A stretch of DNA of 64,000 nt from contig CAKQTC010000007.1 of assembly GCA_934274515.1 (NCBI GenBank), positions 69,670 through 133,669 of the forward strand. Direction: 5' to 3'. The notes under the pieces were generated by a model. That model was not told where the DNA came from. It ran no database searches and saw only the letters and a program-made list of their open reading frames with translations. Both the position numbers and the translations under genes were made by a program. Below, piece after piece: positions 49,998-57,545 of this stretch. Positions within the stretch are counted from its first letter, which is position 1. Each line of letters opens with the position of its first letter. This stretch comes from an uncultured Clostridia bacterium (lineage in GTDB: Bacteria > Bacillota > Clostridia > Christensenellales > DTU072).

Positions 49998-50921
49998 ATG
50001 GAATTCGGTACGGTTGCGATTAACGTCGCGATAATGCTCGCTTATGCTGTTCCGGGTTATATTTTCATAAAGACTAAATTCCTTAATAGTGACGCGATTA
50101 AAACTTTGGCAAAAGTGCTTTTATATTTTTGTCAGCCTTGTTTATCGTTATATTCATTTCAAAAAGCGACTTATTCCGAACAACTTTTTAAGAATATGCT
50201 TATCTTTATAGCAATAAGTTTTGCTTTACAACTGTCGTTTATATTGATTTTGTCGCTTATTTTTCGTCAAAAGAAAGAACAAGCGCGTTTTCGCATAGCG
50301 ACGGTTGCGTCCGTTCTCGGCAACGTCGGTTTTTTCGGCATACCCCTTATCGAGGCATTGCTCCCCGATAATCCCGAAGCCGTTGCTTATGCCGCGACGT
50401 TTATCATCGCACTCAACGTTACCGCGTGGACGCTCGGAGCGTACATAATAACGGGTGACAAAAGTTATATACGTCCCAAAAAAATACTGCTTAATCCGCC
50501 TGTTTTAACGCTTTTCGTTTCCCTTCCGCTATTTTTTACGAAAACCGTTTTGCCTCCGATTTTGCTCAATTTCGTTACTGTCCCGGCTAAGTTTACCACT
50601 CCTCTTTGTATGATTATTCTCGGTATGCGGTTTGCTTCGGCGGATATAAAAAAACTTTTTACCGAACCCACGGTTTATCTTTCTTCGGTAATAAAACTCG
50701 TTATTTTCCCTCTCTCTGCATTTCTTATAACGCACTGGTTACCGATAGACAACGTAATGAAAATTACTATTTTCATTCTTTGCTGTTGTCCGTCCGCGTC
50801 CGTCATACTGTCGCTAAGCGAAATCCGCGACACCGGCGGTCAGATTTACGCGGCGAATACCATTCTAATGACGGCAATTTTTTGTATAGTAACCATACCG
50901 TTGCTTCTTCTTCTCGCTTGA
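49998..50921 (+). CDS. AEC-family transporter
   Basis: A 307-aa membrane protein with about ten helices in two inverted halves, typical of the auxin efflux carrier (AEC) family. It starts AINVAIMLAYAVPGYIFIKT. Family landmarks are LPFCQP-like YFCQPCLSLYSF, LGNVGFFGIPLIEALLP (residues about 109-125), and a late CCPSASVILSLSE. Bacterial members carry malate, malonate or other anions. Substrate unknown. Confidence 0.9.
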   Translation: MEFGTVAINVAIMLAYAVPGYIFIKTKFLNSDAIKTLAKVLLYFCQPCLSLYSFQKATYSEQLFKNMLIFIAISFALQLSFILILSLIFRQKKEQARFRIATVASVLGNVGFFGIPLIEALLPDNPEAVAYAATFIIALNVTAWTLGAYIITGDKSYIRPKKILLNPPVLTLFVSLPLFFTKTVLPPILLNFVTVPAKFTTPLCMIILGMRFASADIKKLFTEPTVYLSSVIKLVIFPLSAFLITHWLPIDNVMKITIFILCCCPSASVILSLSEIRDTGGQIYAANTILMTAIFCIVTIPLLLLLA

Positions 50922-50966
50922 TTTTGACTTAAAAAAATATATATACCGCTCTCCGAAATCTTTGTC

Positions 50967-50982
50967 GGGCGGGCGGGCGGGG
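50967..50982 (+). repeat. Dispersed G-quadruplex-type repeat, copy 3
   Basis: GGGCGGGCGGGCGGGG, preceded by TTTGTC and followed by CGATACGG. It lies between two convergent genes. Confidence 0.85.
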
Positions 50983-51021
50983 CGATACGGCTTGTTGTTG
51001 CCCTAAATAAAAAAGTGCGAA

Positions 51022-51603
51022 TTATGCTTTTGGAATAATCTCTTCAAGTTTTCTAAGCGCGTTTCCGCGGTGAGATACCGCATTCTTTTCGCTCTCGGTC
51101 GCTTCCCCGAAAGTTTTGCCGAGTTCAGCGCTATAAAAAACGGGGTCGTATCCGAACCCTGCCGTTCCTCTTCTTTCTTCGATTATTTCTCCTTCTGTTG
51201 TTCCTATCGCAACGATTTTTCTTCCGTCTGGATATAACAACGTGAGCGCGGTAACGAAACGTGCTTTTCGGTTTGCCTTGCCTCGCATGTTTTCAAGCAG
51301 TTTGTCTATGTTTTTTTCATCGTCGTGTTCTTCTCCTGCATATCGAGCGGAGTACACTCCCGGTTCACCGTCAAGGCAATCGACGCATAGTCCGCTGTCG
51401 TCGGCAAGCGACGGAAACCCCGTTGCTTTAAGTGCCGCATCTGCTTTTATAAACGAGTTTTCTTCGAACGTAGTTCCCGTTTCTTCGATTTCAATATCCA
51501 ACCCGACGTCTTTCATCGTAAGTACGTCGTCGAAAAAATTGCCTAATATTTGCTTGATTTCTCTTACCTTGTGCGCGTTGTTTGACGCAATAACGAGCGG
51601 CAT
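51022..51603 (-). CDS. rdgB: XTP/dITP pyrophosphatase (RdgB/HAM1)
   Basis: A 193-aa protein that hydrolyses non-canonical purine nucleoside triphosphates. The start at 51603 has AAGGAAGG at proper spacing; a GTG six bases earlier lies inside that ribosome site. Motifs: IASNNAHKVREIKQIL, TGTTFEENSFIKADAA, LADDSGLCVDCLDGEPGVYS, GTAGFGYDPVFY and SHRGNALRKLEE. All substrate and metal residues are present. Confidence 0.95.
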   Translation of the reverse strand: MPLVIASNNAHKVREIKQILGNFFDDVLTMKDVGLDIEIEETGTTFEENSFIKADAALKATGFPSLADDSGLCVDCLDGEPGVYSARYAGEEHDDEKNIDKLLENMRGKANRKARFVTALTLLYPDGRKIVAIGTTEGEIIEERRGTAGFGYDPVFYSAELGKTFGEATESEKNAVSHRGNALRKLEEIIPKA

Positions 51604-51616
51604 TTTCACCTTCCTT

Positions 51617-51647
51617 AAAAAATCGGGTCGCTATTTATGGCGACCCG
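51617..51647 (-). terminator. Terminator of tRNA-Gly
   Basis: An 8-bp stem CGGGTCGC/GCGACCCG (51624-51631, 51640-51647), followed on the minus strand by ATTTTTTAAGG. It separates tRNA-Gly from rdgB. Confidence 0.85.
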
Positions 51648-51649
51648 TT

Positions 51650-51724
51650 TGGAGCGAAAGACGAGATTCGAACTCGCAACAACCACCTTGGGAAGGTGGC
51701 GCTCTACCGTTGAACTACTTTCGC
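51650..51724 (-). tRNA. tRNA-Gly(CCC)
   Basis: 75 nt with encoded CCA. Acceptor GCGAAAG/CTTTCGC; anticodon stem CCACC/GGTGG with loop TTCCCAA gives anticodon CCC. T loop TTCGAAT. Confidence 0.95.
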
Positions 51725-51911
51725 ACGATATATATTTTAGCAAATACAAACGGTTTTGGCAAGCGTTTTATATGCCGACGCACCGACTTTTTGATTTTTA
51801 TGTTTTTAGCGTCTTAATTACTTTAATTTTCTTATTTATTTTGTCGTTTCGTTTGCCAAACGTTTATATAGATGATAAAATTTATTTTATTACTAAACGG
51901 AGAAAGAAACT

Positions 51912-54434
51912 ATGAAACTCAGTTTTTCAACTTTGGCTTGTCCCGATTTTACTTGGGCGGAAATTTATTCGATGACGAAGGACTTCGGACTTGACGGTAT
52001 CGAAATACGCGGACTCGGCAACGAAATCTCAGCCATTCACGCCATTCCGTTTTCCCCTGCGAAAATCGACGCTACCATAGCCAAACTAAAAGAACTCGGG
52101 CTGGTTATTCCTTGCCTTAGTTCAGGTTGCGCTCTTAAATTCAAAGATCGCGAACAAAAAAACGTGGAAGAACTGCTTTCTTATATCGCGCTTGCAAAAA
52201 AACTTTCCACTCCATTCATTCGCGTTCTTGCCGATCAAGAACCGAAACCGAACGGCGAAGTGGACGACGCGTACGTAGTTAATTTACTGAAAACGCTAGC
52301 CGTTCCTGCAAAAGACGCAGGCGTCACTCTTCTTGTCGAGTCCAACGGCGTTTACGCCGACACGATGCGCCTTCGTCGCCTGCTTGACGCTGTCGGCAAC
52401 ACCTCGGTAGCCGCTTTGTGGGATATACACCATCCGTACAGGTTTATGAACGAGTCTCCCGAAAAATCGGTAGAAACTCTCGGTTCGTACATAAAATACG
52501 TCCACGTTAAGGATAGTAAAATCGACGCCGACGGCGTTCTTCGCTACAAACTGTTCGGCGAAGGAGATATGCCGCTCGACCGTATTTTCGACGCGCTTAA
52601 ATCAATTAAATACGACGGGTTCGTTTCTCTCGAATGGGTAAAACGTTGGGCAAACGAACTCAGCGACGCCGGCATAGTCGTTCCTCAATTCGCCAATTTT
52701 ATGGCGCGTTACAAGAAAAAAACGCATTCTCTTCAAGACAACAAAACTCACACGGGCAAATACGTCTGGCAAAAAGAAACGCTTATAGACGAAACCTTCC
52801 CCGACGTACTCGACCGTATTTGCGAAGAATTCCCCGAACAGGACGCGTTCCGCTATACCGAACTCGACTATACGCGTACGTATCCGCAGTTCCGCGACGA
52901 CGTGGACGAGTTTGCCCGCGCGCTCATTGCTATGGGTGTTAAACGCGGCGACCACGTTGCCATTTGGGCGACGAACGTCCCTGCTTGGTACATCACCTTT
53001 TGGGCGACCACCAAAATCGGCGCGGTTCTCGTGACAGTAAACACCGCTTATAAAATTCACGAGACCGAATACCTTTTGCGTCAATCGGACACTCATACGC
53101 TTGTTATGATAAACGGATATAAAGACAGCGACTATGCCGCCATCATCAACGAGATTTGTCCCGAACTCGCCGTTTGCAAACCCGGTCGTCTGGATTCGAG
53201 ACGTTTGCCGTTCCTTAAAAACGTTATCACGGTAGGATTTGAAAACAAAGGTTGTTATTCGTGGGAAGAAGCGATTAAACTCAGCACACTCGTTCCTTAC
53301 GAAGAAGTCGAGGCTCGCCGCAAGAAAATAGATAAAAACGACGTGTGCAATATGCAATATACTTCGGGCACGACAGGTTTCCCGAAAGGCGTTATGCTCA
53401 CGCACTACAACGTTGTCAATAACGGTAAGGCTATCGGCGACTGTATGGATTTGTCTACTGCGGATAAAATGATGATACAAGTTCCTATGTTTCACTGTTT
53501 CGGAATGGTACTTGCAATGACTGCCAGCGTAACGCACGGCACAACGATGTCGCCTATTACCGCGTTTTCACCGAGAAAAGGACTTGCTTGCATAAACAAA
53601 GAAAGAATTACGGCGTTTCACGGAGTACCGACTATGTTTATCGCTATGCTAAACCACGCAGATTTTGCCACCACCGATTTCTCGCATATGAGAACGGGTA
53701 TTATGGCAGGAAGCCCCTGCCCGATAAAGGTGATGCAAGAAGTCATCGACAAAATGCATATGTCGGAAATTTGTATAACGTACGGTCAAACGGAAGCCTC
53801 TCCCGCTACGACTATGAGTAAGACCACCGACTCTCTAGAAACGCGAGTAAACACCGTCGGCGGTCCCATATTCGGTGTCGAATGTAAAATCGTTGACCCC
53901 GAAACAGGCATTGACTTACCCGACAACGTAGACGGCGAATTCGTCGCACGCGGATATAACATAATGAAAGGCTATTACAAAATGCCCGAGGCGACCGCGG
54001 CGGCTATCGACAAAGACGGTTGGTTGCATACGGGCGATCTTGCAAGACGAACGTCCGACGGATATTACAAAATAACGGGTAGGATAAAGGATATGATTAT
54101 TCGCGGCGGAGAAAACATCTACCCGAAAGAAATCGAGGATTTTATTTACACTCACCCGAAAGTCAAAGACGTGCAGGTAATCGGCGTCCCCGATAGCCAG
54201 TACGGCGAAGAAATAATGGCTTGCGTAATTCTGAACGAAGGCGAAGCAATGACGGAAGACGAACTTAAAGAATACGTGCTTACGCACATGGCAAAACATA
54301 AGGTTCCGCGCTACGTCGATTTTGTGGACTCTTTTCCGATGAATGCCGCAGGTAAAATTCTTAAATATAAAATGCGCGAAAACGCGGTGGATAAACTCGG
54401 CTTGCAAAAAGCGAGCAAGATAGAAACCGCCTAA
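51912..54434 (+). CDS. Sugar-phosphate isomerase-like TIM barrel fused to an acyl-CoA synthetase
   Basis: One 840-codon frame. Residues 1-270 are an AP-endonuclease-2-type TIM barrel (MKLSFSTLACPDFTWAEIY; LLVESNGVYAD; ALWDIHHPYRF; KYVHVKDSKID; GFVSLEWVKRW), with the metal Glu, Asp and His residues of xylose-isomerase-like enzymes in place. Residues about 285-840 are an adenylate-forming ligase: P-loop YTSGTTGFPKGVMLTH (about 482-497), GQTEASP, DGWLHTGDLA, GRIKDMIIRGGENIYP and a C-terminal Lys in NAAGKILKYKM. The ligase half resembles fatty-acyl-CoA synthetases. The fusion implies a sugar-like or inositol-like substrate channel, which is only inference. Confidence 0.9.
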   Translation: MKLSFSTLACPDFTWAEIYSMTKDFGLDGIEIRGLGNEISAIHAIPFSPAKIDATIAKLKELGLVIPCLSSGCALKFKDREQKNVEELLSYIALAKKLSTPFIRVLADQEPKPNGEVDDAYVVNLLKTLAVPAKDAGVTLLVESNGVYADTMRLRRLLDAVGNTSVAALWDIHHPYRFMNESPEKSVETLGSYIKYVHVKDSKIDADGVLRYKLFGEGDMPLDRIFDALKSIKYDGFVSLEWVKRWANELSDAGIVVPQFANFMARYKKKTHSLQDNKTHTGKYVWQKETLIDETFPDVLDRICEEFPEQDAFRYTELDYTRTYPQFRDDVDEFARALIAMGVKRGDHVAIWATNVPAWYITFWATTKIGAVLVTVNTAYKIHETEYLLRQSDTHTLVMINGYKDSDYAAIINEICPELAVCKPGRLDSRRLPFLKNVITVGFENKGCYSWEEAIKLSTLVPYEEVEARRKKIDKNDVCNMQYTSGTTGFPKGVMLTHYNVVNNGKAIGDCMDLSTADKMMIQVPMFHCFGMVLAMTASVTHGTTMSPITAFSPRKGLACINKERITAFHGVPTMFIAMLNHADFATTDFSHMRTGIMAGSPCPIKVMQEVIDKMHMSEICITYGQTEASPATTMSKTTDSLETRVNTVGGPIFGVECKIVDPETGIDLPDNVDGEFVARGYNIMKGYYKMPEATAAAIDKDGWLHTGDLARRTSDGYYKITGRIKDMIIRGGENIYPKEIEDFIYTHPKVKDVQVIGVPDSQYGEEIMACVILNEGEAMTEDELKEYVLTHMAKHKVPRYVDFVDSFPMNAAGKILKYKMRENAVDKLGLQKASKIETA

Positions 54435-54459
54435 ATTATTCGATAACGCGACAAACGTT

Positions 54460-54482
54460 GACCGCCGTGCAAAACGGCGGTC
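54460..54482 (+). terminator. Hairpin after the fusion gene
   Basis: A 9-bp perfect stem GACCGCCGT/ACGGCGGTC with a five-base loop, followed by a weak TTATC. Confidence 0.55.
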
Positions 54483-54529
54483 TTATCACGAAAAAAACAA
54501 TGCCGCCTATCCTTTCCCACTACCCTTTC

Positions 54530-54545
54530 GGGCGGGTGGGCGGGG
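54530..54545 (+). repeat. Dispersed G-quadruplex-type repeat, copy 4
   Basis: GGGCGGGTGGGCGGGG, preceded by CCCTTTC and followed by CGACGCGG, 27 bp before the antiporter start. Confidence 0.85.
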
Positions 54546-54572
54546 CGACGCGGCAAGAACAAGAGGATATAT

Positions 54573-55850
54573 ATGCAATATTTCGAAATACTTTTGCCTT
54601 TGGCTTTAATACTACTTCTATCCAAGATTTTGGGTATCTTTTGCCGCAAGATAGGTATGCCGCAAGTCGTAGGAATGCTCCTTGCCGGCGTCATCGTAGG
54701 CTGTATCAAATACATACCTAATCAAACTATACTTACCGATTTTACTAACGAAGGTTTATCTTTTTTCTCAAAAATCGGCGTTATTCTGATTATGTTTAGC
54801 GCAGGGTTGGAAACCGACGTAAAACTCATTAAAAAAACAGGCGTCGCCGCTTCGGTCATCACCGTGCTGGGCGTCGTTTTCCCGTTGGCGTTCGGTTTTC
54901 TCGTAGCGTGCGGTTTTAACGGAAAGTTTCACGACTGGTCGAAAGCAACCGTTTTGAGCAATCTTTTTTACGGCGTTATTCTTACGGCAACGTCGGTAAG
55001 CGTAACCGTCGCCACTCTTAAAGAATTAGGCAAACTTAATTCGAAAATCGGCACCGCGATTATCTCCGCGGCAATTATCGACGATATAATCGGGGTTGTC
55101 GTGCTTAGCGTAGTCGTAGGCGTCGCCAAAGGCGAAAGCAGCGGTATTTGGATAGTTTTATTAAAAACTCTCGGTTATTTTGCCGCGGTAATCGCAATCG
55201 GATTGTTTATGCGCCGAATCTTCAAAAAAATGGAAGAAAAGTATCCGCATAACCGCCGTATCCCGATTTTCAGTTACGTTTTGTGCTTCCTCTTCGCATA
55301 CTGTGCGGAAAAATTTTTCGGCGTTGCCGACATCACGGGCGCGTACTTTGCAGGATTAATGCTCGCGAAAACGAGAGAAACCGACTACATTGACAGAAAA
55401 GCGGACATCACTACTTATATGCTTTTCGGTCCCGTATTTTTCGCCAACATCGGACTTACGACTTCGTTCGGGAACATTAACGGCGACACCGTGCTTTTCG
55501 GAATATGTTTTATAGTTGCGGCGATTTTAGGCAAATTTTTAGGTTGTGGTCTCGGCGCGAAAATGTGCGGTTTTTCGTGGTCCGATTCTGCCAAAGCCGG
55601 TATCGGAATGATGGTGCGTGCGGAAGTGTGCCTTGTTTGCGCGCAAAAGGGCGTGGAAAACGGTCTTATCGACACCACGATTATGCCGTTTATTTTAGTG
55701 CTTATAATCGTTACTTCTTTCATCGCGCCCGTATTGCTTAAACTTCTCTACAAAAAAGACGACAAAAATACGCCGTCCCTTCCTAACACGGATGAAACGA
55801 CGCATACCGTTGTCGAACCCGAAATTCACACGGAAAACTTATTAGGATAG
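54573..55850 (+). CDS. CPA2-family cation/proton antiporter
   Basis: A 425-aa membrane protein with about 12 helices, of the NapA/KefB-type monovalent cation:proton antiporter 2 family. Landmarks are KIGMPQVVGMLLAGVIVG (about 27-44), the ion-binding region IISAAIIDDIIGVVVLSVVV with the double Asp (about 167-186), and the late SAKAGIGMMVRAEVCLV segment. There is no C-terminal RCK domain, so regulation is not K+-channel-like. The ATG has AAGAGGA upstream. Its last nine bases overlap the convergent amidohydrolase gene. Confidence 0.9.
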   Translation: MQYFEILLPLALILLLSKILGIFCRKIGMPQVVGMLLAGVIVGCIKYIPNQTILTDFTNEGLSFFSKIGVILIMFSAGLETDVKLIKKTGVAASVITVLGVVFPLAFGFLVACGFNGKFHDWSKATVLSNLFYGVILTATSVSVTVATLKELGKLNSKIGTAIISAAIIDDIIGVVVLSVVVGVAKGESSGIWIVLLKTLGYFAAVIAIGLFMRRIFKKMEEKYPHNRRIPIFSYVLCFLFAYCAEKFFGVADITGAYFAGLMLAKTRETDYIDRKADITTYMLFGPVFFANIGLTTSFGNINGDTVLFGICFIVAAILGKFLGCGLGAKMCGFSWSDSAKAGIGMMVRAEVCLVCAQKGVENGLIDTTIMPFILVLIIVTSFIAPVLLKLLYKKDDKNTPSLPNTDETTHTVVEPEIHTENLLG

Positions 55851-56633
55851 CCTAAGAAGTTTTTTTGCGTTTTTATAAAAAATTCTGTCTTTCTCGTCGC
55901 CCGACAACCCGAGCGTATCAATAAAACGCTTTTCCGCCGCAATAGTATGCCACGGACCGTCCGAACCTATAAGTAATTTGTCCGTTCCGTGCTTTTCTAC
56001 GATTTGTATGGCAACTTCTCTCGGCAACGAGCCGTACCCGAACGATAAATCGAAAAACGCGTCGCTCCCCGCTAAACGTTCAAGCACTTCTTCGCCCATA
56101 AAATAGCCGCCCCAATGCGCAAAAACGACCGGCGAAGTAAACTTATCTACGACTTTTGCCGCTCTGTCCGGCGTACAATGATACGGCGACGCATATCCTA
56201 AATCCGCACCTGCGTGAAAAACGGTTATCAAGCCGAGTTCGCTCGCTTTTTTATATATAGGATACATCTTCTCTTCGTCAACGTAAAAATTTTGATACTC
56301 GGGATGAAATTTTATCCCTTTAAGCCCAAGGTCCTTTATTCTTTCAAGTTCTTCCATACAATCGGGAGAATCAGGGAAAACGGAACCGAACGCTATGATT
56401 TTTTCGCCGTTAATCGACGCGGCAAAATCATTTACGCTCTTCATTTGATGAGCATTTGTCGCAATCCCGAGCGCAACGGATTTATCGACGCACTCGTCTT
56501 CCATTCTTTTAAGTAAACCGTTTACCGTACCGTCGTAACTTGGCTGCAATCCGCCGGATTTAAGACTCAAAACGTCTATCGTTTTTGCCGCTATTCTGTC
56601 GGGAAAAACGTGCGTATGAAAATCTATTAACAT
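55842..56633 (-). CDS. Amidohydrolase-family metal-dependent hydrolase
   Basis: A 263-aa TIM-barrel protein of the amidohydrolase-2 group. The N-terminal DFHTHVFPD supplies two metal His; VFHAGADLG, FAHWGGYF and LLIGSDGPW supply the later His and Asp. Substrate unknown; decarboxylase or lactonase activities occur in this group. It ends inside the antiporter gene (convergent 9-bp overlap) and directly follows aroQ. Confidence 0.85.
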   Translation of the reverse strand: MLIDFHTHVFPDRIAAKTIDVLSLKSGGLQPSYDGTVNGLLKRMEDECVDKSVALGIATNAHQMKSVNDFAASINGEKIIAFGSVFPDSPDCMEELERIKDLGLKGIKFHPEYQNFYVDEEKMYPIYKKASELGLITVFHAGADLGYASPYHCTPDRAAKVVDKFTSPVVFAHWGGYFMGEEVLERLAGSDAFFDLSFGYGSLPREVAIQIVEKHGTDKLLIGSDGPWHTIAAEKRFIDTLGLSGDEKDRIFYKNAKKLLRLS

Positions 56634-57073
56634 TATTTTTCTTCCTTTGTGCTTTCCTTAATAAAGTCCATCGCCTCTGCGTACCCGTCGAAACCCTTTC
56701 CTGAAATCGTTTTCGCGGCGTATTCGGATATGAAACTCGTCTTGCGGTAGCCCTCGCGAGCGGTAATGTCGGTTATGTGGACTTCGACCGTTAAAACGGC
56801 TACCGCTTTGAGCGCGTCGAGTATTGCTACGCTAGTGTGCGTATATCCGCCTGCGTTTATTATGATTCCTTCTCGTCTATTGTAACACGAGTGAATTTTA
56901 TCAATTATTTTCCCTTCGCAATTCGATTGAAAACAGTCAATTTTTATTCCGCGCTTTTTTCCCTCTTCTTTGCAAAACTGAACGAGAGAACGATAGTCTT
57001 TTTTTCCGTAAAGTTCTGTTTCTCGTATCCCGAGCATATCGAGATTAGGTCCGTTAATTACCGTTATTTTCAT
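56633..57073 (-). CDS. aroQ: Type II 3-dehydroquinate dehydratase
   Basis: A 146-aa enzyme of the shikimate pathway, which dehydrates 3-dehydroquinate. Motifs: VINGPNLDMLGIRE at the start with the lid Arg/Tyr segment ELYGKKDY, SNCEGKIIDKIH, NAGGYTHTSVAILDAL and VEVHITDITARE. It overlaps aroK upstream by 20 bp and shares one base with the amidohydrolase gene, so they form one operon. Confidence 0.95.
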   Translation of the reverse strand: MKITVINGPNLDMLGIRETELYGKKDYRSLVQFCKEEGKKRGIKIDCFQSNCEGKIIDKIHSCYNRREGIIINAGGYTHTSVAILDALKAVAVLTVEVHITDITAREGYRKTSFISEYAAKTISGKGFDGYAEAMDFIKESTKEEK

Positions 57074-57545
57074 TATATTCTCCGATTATTTCCTCCGCAA
57101 CGGCGTAGGGGCTTCTTTCGTTGATTACGGTTACGTCCGCATATTTTTCGTACACGGGCATTCTGGATTCTTCCATTATTTTTAGCGTTTGTCTGTCTTT
57201 CGAAAGCGGTCGTCCTTCGGTCGATAACAAATTTACCGAGCGTTTTATTAATACGAAAAAACCGTTTTCTTTAAGTTTGCGCACGTTTCTTTCGTCTAAA
57301 ACCACACCGCCTCCGCACGAAATAACCGCGTCGGTTTCCGTCGCCGCCTTTTCCACTTGAAGACGTTCTTTTTCTCTAAAAGAACGTTCTCCTTCCGTCG
57401 CGAATATTTCGGGTATGGCTTTACCGTCGGCTCGTTCTACGAGTTCATCCGTATCGATAAACTTTCTTCTCGTTTTTTCGGCGATTATCTTTCCGATAAC
57501 GGTCTTGCCGCAAGACGGCATTCCTATAAGAACGTAGTTTTTCAT
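57054..57545 (-). CDS. aroK: Shikimate kinase
   Basis: A 163-aa kinase that phosphorylates shikimate. Walker A is GMPSCGKTVIG (about 8-18), the shikimate-binding DTD is in FIDTDELVERADG, FREKER provides the Arg, and ISCGGGVV is the Walker B-like loop. The lid Arg lies in STEGRPLSK. It shares its first base with the MMPL gene stop and overlaps aroQ. Confidence 0.95.
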   Translation of the reverse strand: MKNYVLIGMPSCGKTVIGKIIAEKTRRKFIDTDELVERADGKAIPEIFATEGERSFREKERLQVEKAATETDAVISCGGGVVLDERNVRKLKENGFFVLIKRSVNLLSTEGRPLSKDRQTLKIMEESRMPVYEKYADVTVINERSPYAVAEEIIGEYNENNGN

